DNA from: SbD1 sp039679945
GTDB taxonomy: Bacteria > Desulfobacterota > Syntrophobacteria > Syntrophobacterales > Syntrophobacteraceae
DNA length: 64,000 nt
Assembly (NCBI GenBank): GCA_039679945.1
Contig: JBDKTY010000168.1
Coordinates: 1 to 64,000, forward strand
Direction of reading: 5' to 3'
Position numbers and translations under genes: made by a program. The notes below the pieces were generated by a model that saw only the letters and a program-made list of their open reading frames with translations, had not been told where the DNA came from and searched no databases. Of the stretch, positions 25,950-34,667 are shown piece after piece; position 1 is the stretch's first letter; the number at the start of each line of letters is the position of its first letter.

Positions 25950-26747
25950 TCACTTCCCCCTTTTCAGGATATGCTCATAGTAAGAGTCCATATTCACGTG
26001 CATGGGGTCAGCTTCTCTGCTCAAGAACTGGCGCACTCTGGGATCGTCGCTGTTTCTCACCTCTTCGGGAACTCCCGCCGCCATGACCATGCCTTTATCC
26101 ATCATCACAATCTGATCGGCAATCTTAAAAGCGCTTTCCAACTCATGAGTGACCACGACCAGCGTCATACCGAGTGTTTCGCGTAAATCCAGAAGCATGC
26201 GATCGAGTCCGGCGGCAGTGATCGGATCAAGTCCGGAGGAGGGTTCATCAACAAAGAGCACTTCCGGGTCCATTGCCAGCGCACGGGCAAGTCCGGCCCT
26301 TTTGCGCATGCCTCCGCTAAGCTGGGACGGCATGAAATCGCAAAAATCGGAGAGCCCGACCATATTGAGCTTCATCAGCCCCATAATGCGAATGGTCTCA
26401 GGGGCTAGCTTGGTATGCACTTTCAAGGGGACCGCGATGTTCTCCCTCAGGCTCATGGAATTAAAAAGCGCGCCGCCCTGGAAAAGGACACCGATCCTGC
26501 GCCTGTAAGCCATCAGTTGACTTTCGGAAAATCCGCCAAGGTCCTCATCCTCGATCATTATCTCGCCGGAATCGGTATGCTTGAGCCCGACAAGATGGCG
26601 CAGAAGCGTAGTCTTCCCACAACCGCTCACACCCATAATGACCGTGACCCGGTTTTTCGGGATCCCGAATTTCACATCGAAAAGGACCTGGCGGCCTCTG
26701 TAAAAGCTGTTCAGGCCGCGGATCGCTATCAAATCGGTTGAAGCCAT
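25950..26747 (-). CDS. mlaF: MlaF-type ABC transporter ATPase
   Basis: 265 residues: Walker A GVSGCGKTT, signature LSGGMRKRAGLARALA, Walker B VLFVDEPSSGLDP and H-loop VVTHE. Energises the Mla transporter. It begins 6 bp after the STAS-domain gene, as in mlaFEDB-type operons, although the STAS gene here comes first. Confidence 0.94.
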   Translation of the reverse strand: MASTDLIAIRGLNSFYRGRQVLFDVKFGIPKNRVTVIMGVSGCGKTTLLRHLVGLKHTDSGEIMIEDEDLGGFSESQLMAYRRRIGVLFQGGALFNSMSLRENIAVPLKVHTKLAPETIRIMGLMKLNMVGLSDFCDFMPSQLSGGMRKRAGLARALAMDPEVLFVDEPSSGLDPITAAGLDRMLLDLRETLGMTLVVVTHELESAFKIADQIVMMDKGMVMAAGVPEEVRNSDDPRVRQFLSREADPMHVNMDSYYEHILKRGK

Positions 26748-26753
26748 ACGCGG

Positions 26754-27083
26754 TTACTTTTTGTCCGTGACTACTACATTTTTGAAAATTTCATCCAGTT
26801 GGGAAAGCGAGATCATCCTGGCGGTATTGTCGTCTATTCCCGATATTTTGAGTCGTCCGCCCTGCTTCAACACGGCCCTGAGAATCTCGACCATCACGGC
26901 AATACAGCAGGTATCCGTACAGACAGCGTTGGAAAAGTTGATCTCTATTTCGCGAGCGCCCTTTTCGCGTGCAAGCTTGAGAATATCTCTGCGAAGCTGG
27001 GGGGCGGTATTTCTATCAAAACGTCCGTCGAGTTCCATGACGGTAAGGTTTGGGGTGGGGTAGTTGATTTGACACTTTACCAT
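26754..27083 (-). CDS. STAS-domain protein, MlaB-like
   Basis: 109 residues forming one STAS domain (LTVMELDGRFDRNTAPQLRRDILKLAREKG; CTDTCCIAVMVEIL at the usual phospho-acceptor loop, where many homologues have DSSG). In the Mla complex MlaB binds and activates the ATPase; as first gene of this operon the protein probably plays that role. The ATG at 27083 follows GAGG closely. A GTG at 27116 would add 11 polar residues. Confidence 0.78.
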   Translation of the reverse strand: MVKCQINYPTPNLTVMELDGRFDRNTAPQLRRDILKLAREKGAREIEINFSNAVCTDTCCIAVMVEILRAVLKQGGRLKISGIDDNTARMISLSQLDEIFKNVVVTDKK

Positions 27084-27349
27084 TTTCCTCTTCTCCAGTG
27101 ACGACTGCGGGTTCACATCGAGTATCCTATCCTGCTCGATTTTTTCGGTCCAGCCGAGCAGTTCATTTTATAGAACAATGAACGACAAAGATAAATCCAT
27201 AAATGCTATCTCAAATTTTTGTACCCGCCCTCTGATTTTGGTATAAGGGTGTGGTGCCGGGTTCTGCCGCCCGCCTGATCGGACCGCGGACTACCCGGCC
27301 GCCCCGGGAAAAGGTAATATTCAACACGCAAGATCCTCAAGGAGGGGGC

Positions 27350-27877
27350 ATGAACGAAGCAGTACAGGAATCCGGCATTCTGAAAGCATTATACGAGCGC
27401 AGGAGTATCCGCCACTTTCTCGCGGATGCCACCGTCGATCATAAACTCATTACGGAGGCGCTCAGGGCCGCTTCATGGGCCCCATCCGGCTTGAACAACC
27501 AACCCTGGAGGTTTGCCGTTGTTCGTGACCCGGAGATAAAGGATAAACTGGCCGGCCTGACCAGATACTCCGCCACCATTAAATCAGCCGCCGTGCTCGT
27601 TCCCGTGTTTCTCGACAGGCAGGAATCGTATGATTATACGAAGGACTGCCAGGCGATCGGAGCATGCGTGCAGAACCTGCTGCTGGCGCTGCATTCATTC
27701 GGACTCGGGGCCGTGTGGCTTGGAGAGATTCTGAAAAACAAGGACAGGGTCCTTGAGATACTCGGACTGCCGGACAGAATGGAACTCATGGCGGTGGTCG
27801 CGGTGGGATATCCCGCGCACCGGAATCAGAGTTCTCACAGACGGCCCATCGAAGAGCTGATCGTGTACGAAAAATAG
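27350..27877 (+). CDS. nitroreductase family FMN protein
   Basis: 175 residues: LYERRSIRHFLADATVDHKLI at the start, ASWAPSGLNNQPWRFAVVRD for the FMN site, and C-terminal VVAVGYPAHR. FMN-dependent NAD(P)H oxidoreductase family; the substrate cannot be inferred. A strong ribosome site, GGAGGGGG, decides the ATG at 27350 over an upstream in-frame GTG at 27251. Transcribed alone. Confidence 0.9.
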   Translation: MNEAVQESGILKALYERRSIRHFLADATVDHKLITEALRAASWAPSGLNNQPWRFAVVRDPEIKDKLAGLTRYSATIKSAAVLVPVFLDRQESYDYTKDCQAIGACVQNLLLALHSFGLGAVWLGEILKNKDRVLEILGLPDRMELMAVVAVGYPAHRNQSSHRRPIEELIVYEK

Positions 27878-27972
27878 CGCGGCGATTGCACGCGGAAGTC
27901 CCAAAACGCTCATAATCCATGAGCAAATGAGAGCCGGCACGAACCTAACACTATTGATCCGAGGGGGGAGAT

Positions 27973-28455
27973 ATGAGAATCCGCAAAATCAGCGGAAGAT
28001 TCTGGGTCGTTTTCGCGTGTTCGATCTTTCTTCTGGCCCTTTACGGGTGCAACCGTTCCAGTTCGCCACCCCCGAACCCCGTGGCGCAACAGCCTTCATC
28101 GCCACCTCCACCTCCCGTTCAGTCCTCCGCCCCAACGCCGCCAAGACCCCAGTTCCTGGATTTTCCCGACATTCCCATCCCCACGGAACTCGATCTGCGC
28201 GCCGATGATTCCTACGTGTTTCAGGCCGGGAACATGAAAACGGGGATACTTACGCTACGCGGCCGCGTTGATATCAATTCCCTGATCAGCTTCTTCACCA
28301 TGGCGCTCCCCCGCGAGGGCTGGAAGCCACGGGGGCAGTTCCGGTATAAGAGGTCCGCGCTGATCTTCGAAAAACCCGAAAAAACCTGTGTGATTCTCGT
28401 CCACGAGGGCCCCATATATACTTATGTCGAAATTTATGTCGCGCCCATGACGTAG
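27973..28455 (+). CDS. putative lipoprotein, conserved hypothetical
   Basis: 160 residues: signal peptide with lipobox LLALYGC (Cys26), a Pro-rich linker (about 30-58), then a globular domain beginning DFPDIPIPTELDLRADDSYVF and including FFTMALPREGWKPRGQFRYK. No named family is recognised. It lies upstream of coaBC with a 207-bp gap and has a ribosome site (GAGGGGGGAG). Probably anchored in the outer membrane. Confidence 0.72.
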   Translation: MRIRKISGRFWVVFACSIFLLALYGCNRSSSPPPNPVAQQPSSPPPPPVQSSAPTPPRPQFLDFPDIPIPTELDLRADDSYVFQAGNMKTGILTLRGRVDINSLISFFTMALPREGWKPRGQFRYKRSALIFEKPEKTCVILVHEGPIYTYVEIYVAPMT

Positions 28456-28662
28456 GGTTACAATACCGGATCGCGGACTGTTTTGCTCGCGGTGCTTTTC
28501 CGGCGGGCGCTGCCTGTCCCCTGAACAGGGATTTGGCTACCGGATAGCCGGTTGGATCGTCTTCCCCGGCAGCGGGTCAGTGTCGCGCGACACGGACGGT
28601 TGCGACCGGGCGCGGTCCGATTTTACTCTCAACCTGAACTGCTCGATTCACGGGGAACTTTA

Positions 28663-29874
28663 ATGCTCAAGGATAAATCAGTTCTCCTCGGTGTCAGCGG
28701 CGGCATAGCCGCTTACAAGTCCGCGGAACTCATCAGACTTCTGATCAAGGATGGCGCGTCCGTTCGCGTGGTAATGACCGCCAACGCGGGACAGTTCGTC
28801 ACCCCCCTCACCTACCAGGCCCTTTCCGGCTACCCGGTCGGAACCGACCTGTTCGGTCTCGAGGCCGAAGCCAGAATCGGTCATATCCATCAGGCGAGAA
28901 TGGCGGACCTCGTCATACTCGCACCGGCCACCGCGAATCTTATCGCTAAAATGGCTGCCGGCATCGCCGACGATTACCTGACTACGGTGCTGCTCGCCAC
29001 TACGGCCCCCACTCTGGTCTGTCCGGCGATGAACGTGAAGATGTGGGAGCATCCCGCCACGCAAAGGAACCTCAAGGTCCTCGTCGAGCTTGGCTACAGG
29101 ATTCAGGACCCTTCCCGCGGCTCTCTCGCATGCGGGGAGGAAGGAATGGGCAGGCTGGCCGAACTGAGCGACATCATGGAGTCGGCAAGACGCATCCTGA
29201 CCCCTCCCAGTCTCGCCGGGAAAAGCGTACTCGTGAGCGCGGGGCCCACCTGGGAGCCTTTCGATCCCGTTCGCTTCATCAGCAATCCGTCCAGCGGCAA
29301 GATGGGATACGCCCTGGCCGCCATCGCGGCACGAAGATCCGCCAAAGTCCACCTGGTTTCCGGCCCCTGTTCTCTTGCCCCCCCCGCGGGGGTCGAACGG
29401 ATATGCGTGACGACCGCCCTCCAGATGCGCGACGCCGTAACCGCTCTGGCTCCGACAATGGATGCAATAGTAATGGCCGCCGCCGTCAGCGACTACAGAC
29501 CGACGGAACCGGCCCCGCTTAAGATGAAGAAAGACTCCATCGATCGGATTGCAACATTGGAACCTAACCCTGACATCCTCGCCACGCTGGGCGAGTCCAA
29601 GCCACCCGCACAGGTGCTTGTGGGGTTTGCGGCCGAAACGGACAATGTCCTTGAACACGCAAGGGCAAAACTTGTCCGCAAGAACCTTGATTTCATAGTT
29701 GCGAACGATCTTACTAAAAAAGGCTCGGGATTCGCCACGGATACGAACGAAGTCAGAATTCTGGAGCGCGGCGGCGCCATATTGGAGCTGCCCCCTCTTA
29801 CCAAGGAAGAAGTTGCCACGCGGGTGTGGGACAGGATCGAGAAAATCCTGGCGGGTGAGAAACAGCATGCCTGA
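28663..29874 (+). CDS. coaBC: bifunctional PPC decarboxylase / phosphopantothenate-cysteine ligase CoaBC
   Basis: Two steps of coenzyme A synthesis in one 403-residue protein. The N-terminal flavoprotein decarboxylase carries LLGVSGGIAAYKSAELIRLL, ANLIAKMAAGIADDYL and PAMNVKMWEHPATQRN. The C-terminal ligase carries SAGPTWEPFDPVRFISNPSSGKMG and GFAAETDN. The start is ATG after GGGGA. It overlaps the following glycosylase gene by 8 bp. Confidence 0.95.
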   Translation: MLKDKSVLLGVSGGIAAYKSAELIRLLIKDGASVRVVMTANAGQFVTPLTYQALSGYPVGTDLFGLEAEARIGHIHQARMADLVILAPATANLIAKMAAGIADDYLTTVLLATTAPTLVCPAMNVKMWEHPATQRNLKVLVELGYRIQDPSRGSLACGEEGMGRLAELSDIMESARRILTPPSLAGKSVLVSAGPTWEPFDPVRFISNPSSGKMGYALAAIAARRSAKVHLVSGPCSLAPPAGVERICVTTALQMRDAVTALAPTMDAIVMAAAVSDYRPTEPAPLKMKKDSIDRIATLEPNPDILATLGESKPPAQVLVGFAAETDNVLEHARAKLVRKNLDFIVANDLTKKGSGFATDTNEVRILERGGAILELPPLTKEEVATRVWDRIEKILAGEKQHA

Positions 29875-30871
29875 TGAGAATACCACGCGGGAGCTGTCGG
29901 ATCTTCTCGGACAATTGCGGTGGACGCTCACGGGAGCGAGGGCCGGCGGTGTCCTGGACTGGGCCCGGGCCCCTTCCGGAAAACAACTGGAGGCCGGGCC
30001 GCGGGAGGAACCAAACGAGGAGCCACGGTTCATGACACCCGCGCCTCCGGGTGACCATCCGCACCGCGAGCGGATGAATCCCGTCCCTCCTCTCTCCGAA
30101 ACTCCGCGAGCCCCGCACCCGCCTGCATTGCATGCGCCTGACAGTACCTGTTCGGCGGAGTTCAGGGGAGTTGAACCGCATCGAACCGGCGGCGCAACGC
30201 GCATCCCGGCGGCAGCCAAACAGGCGCCGCCCTCCGAGGACCAGGAGGCGGCAACATCCGATCCCCGGCAGTCTTGCGTTCCAACACCGCCATCAACTCA
30301 GGGACCGGAGAGCCTGCAAGCCGCCCTGTCCGAGATCAGGGCCTCGCTTGGTGATTGCGGCAGGTGCGGTCTTCATTCGGCGCGCCGCAACCTGGTCTTT
30401 GGCGAAGGCTCCGCGCATAGTGGTCTGGTATTCGTGGGCGAAGGTCCGGGGTACGAGGAGGACCAGCATGGCCGCCCGTTTGTCGGCCGGGCCGGCAAAT
30501 TGCTCGACAAGATGATCCAGGCGATCGGTCTGAAGCGCGAGGACGTCTTTATCTGCAATGTAGTCAAATGCCGCCCGCCTGAAAACCGCACCCCCGTTCC
30601 CGACGAGGTTGCCGCCTGCTCCCCCTTTCTCTTCAGGCAACTGGAGGCCCTCAGACCCAAGGCAATCTGCGCCCTCGGCGTAAGCGCCGCCCAGACCATC
30701 CTCGGAAATACGCGGCCGATTTCGGCCCTCCGGGGAAGGATTCACTTCTGGCGTGGCTATCCCCTTATTTGTACATACCACCCGGCTTACCTTCTTAGAA
30801 GCTCTCACCAGAAAGCGGCGGCCTGGCAGGATTTAAAGGAAGTCCGCCGCCTTCTTGACCCGGCGCCCTGA
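29867..30871 (+). CDS. family-4 uracil-DNA glycosylase with long N-terminal extension
   Basis: 334 residues. The C-terminal 190 residues are a family-4 iron-sulfur uracil-DNA glycosylase: CGRCGLHSARRNLVFGEG (first two cluster cysteines), GEGPGYEEDQHGRPFVGRAG, CNVVKCRPPENR, and CTYHPAYLL near the end. It removes uracil from DNA. The first ~140 residues are Pro-rich and low in complexity, probably disordered; many homologues have a shorter tail. Translation is coupled to coaBC by an 8-bp overlap. Confidence 0.9.
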   Translation: MPDENTTRELSDLLGQLRWTLTGARAGGVLDWARAPSGKQLEAGPREEPNEEPRFMTPAPPGDHPHRERMNPVPPLSETPRAPHPPALHAPDSTCSAEFRGVEPHRTGGATRIPAAAKQAPPSEDQEAATSDPRQSCVPTPPSTQGPESLQAALSEIRASLGDCGRCGLHSARRNLVFGEGSAHSGLVFVGEGPGYEEDQHGRPFVGRAGKLLDKMIQAIGLKREDVFICNVVKCRPPENRTPVPDEVAACSPFLFRQLEALRPKAICALGVSAAQTILGNTRPISALRGRIHFWRGYPLICTYHPAYLLRSSHQKAAAWQDLKEVRRLLDPAP

Positions 30872-30967
30872 TGCCGCCGCAAACAAAGCGGCAATGAACT
30901 GAACGTATCCTCCGTCCGGTTTTCCCAATCAAAAAACATAATCCGTCTTCCCCTGTGACGACCGGAG

Positions 30968-31134
30968 ATCTTTCTCTCGCACACCCACGCCAGGCGCTGG
31001 GGATCGTCGATCAGGACGAATTGCCGCCCTCCGTATCTTTCTCTCGCGCACCCGCGCGAGGCGCTGGTCTGCACCACTATGGGAAAGGATTCTGCACCAA
31101 CATCTTTCTCTCGCACACCCACGCCAGGCGCTGG
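30968..31134. repeat. three 33-bp direct repeats with exact 67-bp period (CRISPR-like mini-array)
   Basis: Copies at 30968-31000, 31035-31067 and 31102-31134 each begin ATCTTTCTCTCGC and end GGCGCTGG. The first and third are identical; the middle copy has three substitutions. Both intervening segments are 34 bp and unlike each other. Each outer repeat contains the short inverted repeat CCAG-GCG-CTGG. Equal spacers and a conserved repeat resemble a minimal CRISPR array, but no cas gene is in the window and no fourth copy exists at either side. It could also be a cluster of regulatory or processing sites. Confidence 0.6.
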
Positions 31135-31389
31135 GCAGACTGTCCGCTGTCAATGGCTGACCCCTCTGGAAGCGGCAGCGACAAGAAAATCGTTTTTCCT
31201 GTTTGGTTGTGAACCCCTGCTCATGGTAGTCTAGACCAATGTGGATCTTTGCGCGCCCTGTCAGGATGCAAAATGGATATTGACGTTTGTTATGCCGGGA
31301 ACAGTGGCTTTTCACGCGACGGGTCGGCACTTTATATGGGATATAATGCTGTCAGCTCAGGCCCCTAAAGGCCCTGCCCGCACCTCCTG

Positions 31390-31417
31390 TTGCGGCCATT
31401 CCTCAATCTGGTATAAT
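31390..31417 (+). promoter_or_regulatory. sigma-70-type promoter of the nfeD-slipin operon
   Basis: TTGCGG (31390-31395), 16-bp spacer and a consensus TATAAT (31412-31417), about 80 bp before the nfeD start. From 30872 to 31503 there is no gene; apart from the repeats and this promoter nothing else is evident. Confidence 0.6.
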
Positions 31418-31503
31418 ATTTCCGTACGGGCAACTAATCTGAATAATTAACCACGCCCTCATTTGCATGGGGCGCACTTGAAAGGCAGGGAGAGAATTCC
31501 GCG

Positions 31504-32811
31504 ATGTTGCCTATTCGAAAATACCTGTTTGTTCTGGCGTGCGCGGCTCTTGCACTGGCCATGGCAGCTCGCGCGTACGGCGGATCGGAGGACCGGCATA
31601 TCAACATTATTGAAATCCGCGACTCCGTCAATCCGGCCGCCGAGGACTTCCTGAAGCAGTCAATCGAACTCTCCGCTCAGGAGCATGCGGAGTTCCTGAT
31701 TGTGCTTCTCGATACCCCGGGCGGGCTTATGACCTCCATGCGCGGAATGGCACAAGCGGTTCTCAATTCCGAGGTCCCCGTTGTCGTCTACGTTTCCCCG
31801 AGCGGAGCGCAGGCGGCATCGGCCGGCGTGTTCGTGACGGCCGCCGCCGACGTGGCGGCAATGGCCCCCGGGACCAACATTGGGGCGGCCCACCCCGTGA
31901 CGGGTGAAGGAGGTGATATCCCAAAGACAATGAATGAGAAGGTCATGAACGACATGCAGGCCTTCGCGAGAAGCATTGCCCAGCAGAGGGGGCGAAATGC
32001 CGATTGGCTCGAAGATGCCGTCAAATCCAGCGTATCCGCGACAGCGGAGGAAGCTTTCAGGGAGAATGTAATAGATCTGGTTGCCGACACCCTTCCCGTT
32101 CTTATTTCGAAGCTTGACGGCTGGCAACTCCAGCGCAAGGGACAAACCATCGTCCTCAACACGCGCGGAATCCGCCTGCGTACAATTGATGCCGGCTGGC
32201 AGTACAGTATTCTCCGGATCATCAGCAACCCGAATCTGGCCTACATACTGCTCATGATCGGACTCGCCGGGCTTTACTTCGAACTCTCCAGTCCGGGAGC
32301 CGTGCTCCCCGGAGTCGTGGGCGGAGTATCCCTCATCCTTGCGCTCTACGCGCTTCAGACACTTCCCGTCAATTATGCCGGGTTTCTCATAATTCTCCTG
32401 GCGGTTATCTTTTTCATCCTCGAGATCAAGGTTGCGTCCTATGGCATGCTCAGCATTGCAGGGGTACTGTGCCTCGTGCTCGGCTCCCTGATGCTGTTCA
32501 GGTTTCCCGAACAGCCGATGCAGCTTGCATGGTCGGTTTTCATACCTACCGTGGCGGTGATTTCACTCTTTTTCATTGCCGTGGCGGCGCTTGCTTTTCG
32601 CGCTCAGGCAAGTACGCCCCAAACAGGCGCCGAAGCACTGGTCGGACTCATTGCCGAAGTCACGACCGATATCGATCTCGAGGGCAAAGTCTTCGTGAAT
32701 GGTGAACTGTGGAATGCCCAAGCGCAAGAAAAAATCAGCACAGGAGAAAGGGTGGAAGTGGTAGCGGTGCATAATTTGAAGTTGCAAGTGAAAAAAATCG
32801 GTGGTAGATAG
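31504..32811 (+). CDS. NfeD family membrane serine protease (ClpP-class)
   Basis: 435 residues: signal peptide, then a periplasmic ClpP/SppA-like domain (about 35-230) with DTPGGLMTSMRGMAQA and the catalytic Ser in SPSGAQAASAGVFV, four to five membrane helices (about 245-370) and a C-terminal OB-fold NfeD domain (VGLIAEVTTDIDLEGKVFVNGELWNA). NfeD proteases cleave stomatin-like partners and act in membrane quality control. The slipin gene follows 54 bp later, the usual pairing. Confidence 0.92.
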   Translation: MLPIRKYLFVLACAALALAMAARAYGGSEDRHINIIEIRDSVNPAAEDFLKQSIELSAQEHAEFLIVLLDTPGGLMTSMRGMAQAVLNSEVPVVVYVSPSGAQAASAGVFVTAAADVAAMAPGTNIGAAHPVTGEGGDIPKTMNEKVMNDMQAFARSIAQQRGRNADWLEDAVKSSVSATAEEAFRENVIDLVADTLPVLISKLDGWQLQRKGQTIVLNTRGIRLRTIDAGWQYSILRIISNPNLAYILLMIGLAGLYFELSSPGAVLPGVVGGVSLILALYALQTLPVNYAGFLIILLAVIFFILEIKVASYGMLSIAGVLCLVLGSLMLFRFPEQPMQLAWSVFIPTVAVISLFFIAVAALAFRAQASTPQTGAEALVGLIAEVTTDIDLEGKVFVNGELWNAQAQEKISTGERVEVVAVHNLKLQVKKIGGR

Positions 32812-32865
32812 TGAAAATTAGCTCTTGTAAGTTTTGCGCGGACCTGCGACCTTTGGAGTGAAATA

Positions 32866-33642
32866 ATGCCTTACGGAATGGCGATAGTCGTCGTTCTTGC
32901 CATACTGTTTTTGGCGAACGCGATCAGGATTTTGAATGAGTATGAACGCGGCGTGATATTCCGGCTCGGACGTGTTATCCGGGCTAAAGGACCGGGGCTG
33001 ATTCTTCTGATCCCGATAATTGACAAAATGCAGAAGGTAAGCTTACGGTTGATCGCGGCCGATGTTCCCACCCAGGATGTAATCACGCGAGACAACGTTT
33101 CGGTAAAAGTGAACGCGGTGATCTATTTCCGGGTGGTCGATCCGGTGAAAGCCATAATTTCGGTTGAGAACTACCTGTACGCTACCAGTCAGTTATCGCA
33201 GACTACTCTGCGAAGTGTTTGCGGACAGGCCGCTCTTGACGATTTGCTCTCGGAACGAGACAAAATCAACGCGCATATTCAGGAGATTCTCGACAGACAT
33301 ACCGAACCCTGGGGAATCAAAGTTTCGGTTGTCGAGCTAAAACAGATAGACCTGCCCCAGGAAATGCAGCGGGCAATGGCAAAACAGGCCGAAGCCGAAC
33401 GTGAACGACGTGCGAAAGTGATCAATGCGGAGGGTGAGTTCCAGGCGGCAACCCGTCTATCCGAAGCAGCGGCGATAATCCAGGAGCAACCGATAGCTCT
33501 CCAGTTGCGCTACCTGCAAACCCTCCGGGAGATTGCGGCGGAACACAATTCAACAACTTTGTTTCCGATTCCAATTGATTTGTTCAAGCCTTTCCTGAGA
33601 ATTTCTGAATTATTGGATAAGGGGAAAGGGAATAAGGAGTAA
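32866..33642 (+). CDS. slipin (stomatin-like SPFH-domain protein)
   Basis: 258 residues: an N-terminal membrane segment (MAIVVVLAILFLANAI) and an SPFH domain (NEYERGVIFRLGRVIRAKGPG; TQDVITRDNVSVKVNAVIYFRVVD), then a charged helical segment (KQAEAERERRAKVINAEGE). It organises membrane microdomains and is the likely target of the NfeD protease encoded upstream. Confidence 0.94.
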   Translation: MPYGMAIVVVLAILFLANAIRILNEYERGVIFRLGRVIRAKGPGLILLIPIIDKMQKVSLRLIAADVPTQDVITRDNVSVKVNAVIYFRVVDPVKAIISVENYLYATSQLSQTTLRSVCGQAALDDLLSERDKINAHIQEILDRHTEPWGIKVSVVELKQIDLPQEMQRAMAKQAEAERERRAKVINAEGEFQAATRLSEAAAIIQEQPIALQLRYLQTLREIAAEHNSTTLFPIPIDLFKPFLRISELLDKGKGNKE

Positions 33643-33648
33643 TTCAAG

Positions 33649-33975
33649 ATGGCCAAGAAAGAGAAAGAGAAAAAGGAAAAACCACTCGACAAAATGACGG
33701 CAAAAGAACTTCGCGAACTTGCTCTCTCTACGGGCGGGATTGTTGGAGTTCATGCGATGAATAAGGCGGAATTGGTTGCGGCAATCAAAGAAGTACGCGG
33801 TATTGTTGATGAAAAAGGCACAAAGAAAGATGTCGATGTGCGTGCCCTCAAACAAAAGATCAGGGAACTGAAAGACAAGCTGGACCAGGCAAAAGAATCC
33901 GGGAACAGCAAACTTATAAGGTCGTTCAGGCACAGGGTCAGCAATCTCAAGAAGAAAACCCGCCGCGCGGCATAG
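33649..33975 (+). CDS. small basic protein with Rho-N/SAP-like domain
   Basis: 108 residues. After a Lys-rich start comes LDKMTAKELRELALSTGGIVGVHAMNKAELVAAIKE, resembling the Rho factor N-terminal (SAP-like) helix-extended-loop-helix fold. The rest is a charged helical region (VRALKQKIRELKDKLDQAKESG) ending in a basic tail, suggesting nucleic-acid binding. AAGGAG lies 9 nt before the ATG, only 6 bp after the slipin stop, so it belongs to that operon. From 33976 to 34254 nothing else is recognisable. Confidence 0.75.
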   Translation: MAKKEKEKKEKPLDKMTAKELRELALSTGGIVGVHAMNKAELVAAIKEVRGIVDEKGTKKDVDVRALKQKIRELKDKLDQAKESGNSKLIRSFRHRVSNLKKKTRRAA

Positions 33976-34254
33976 TCGGATAACGATAGTCTAACGTCAG
34001 CAGGGAGGTTGGGTTCCAAGTACAGGTTTCGAGATCGGATAGATACACGGGATGCCGCATATATGTATTGCCCAGTTTCTGTAGTTTTGATCCGGTCTCG
34101 CGGCTGTTCCGGTTTACCGACTTCATTAAGTTTGAGGGTGCTCATACCGGCTGAAACATGAACCGATAATCAGGGCTGTTGGGTTCGCGGGCGGCCGGTC
34201 GAATTCAAGCGATTTTGTGAGCGGAACCGTTGCACTCGATAATGGAGGGTACTG

Positions 34255-34455
34255 ATGAATGTAGATCCAAAGGTGATCGCGGCTATCTCATCCGCTATTG
34301 GCTATTACCTGCAAGCCGAGCAGGAGGCTTTATTAGCGATGCAGCAACAGAGGAGACCCGCTCAGCCCGTAGTAATGAGCAGCCCGTTTTCGATTGCCGG
34401 AAGGCAGGCAGCTATGGACGTGAGATGGGCATGGCAGATGCGCATTCCGCGTTAG
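34255..34455 (+). CDS. small protein associated with biotin-dependent carboxyltransferase
   Basis: 66 residues: an amphipathic helix (PKVIAAISSAIGYYLQAEQEA), a Gln/Pro-rich middle and the C-terminal SPFSIAGRQAAMDVRWAW. Small proteins of this shape (VIAAI helix, then a GRQ-M-W tail) are found next to biotin-dependent decarboxylase and carboxyltransferase genes in anaerobes; they are thought to be accessory subunits. A very strong ribosome site (GGAGGG, 6 nt from ATG) supports expression. The carboxyltransferase gene begins 212 bp later. The role is inferred from context. Confidence 0.7.
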   Translation: MNVDPKVIAAISSAIGYYLQAEQEALLAMQQQRRPAQPVVMSSPFSIAGRQAAMDVRWAWQMRIPR

Positions 34456-34667
34456 TGAAGTTGGTGTGTAGACCTTGATCGACTTTGAATAAAGGATTTT
34501 GGCTGCCGGAAGTTGCCCGAACAAGATGCTCCCAGGTCAAAATTAATGATACCAGTAGTTTTAAGAGGATGTTTCCTTCAAGACGACTCCTGGTGTTCAA
34601 AGTCTGGTGCTGAGGTAAGCTGAGCCGAAAACTGAGTATCTCTCGAATGGAAAAAGGAGACACAAGG

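Noticed and set aside
28678..30219. 513-residue open frame antisense to coaBC
   Set aside because: Low-complexity, Gly/Arg-rich translation across two genes with clear family motifs on the other strand.
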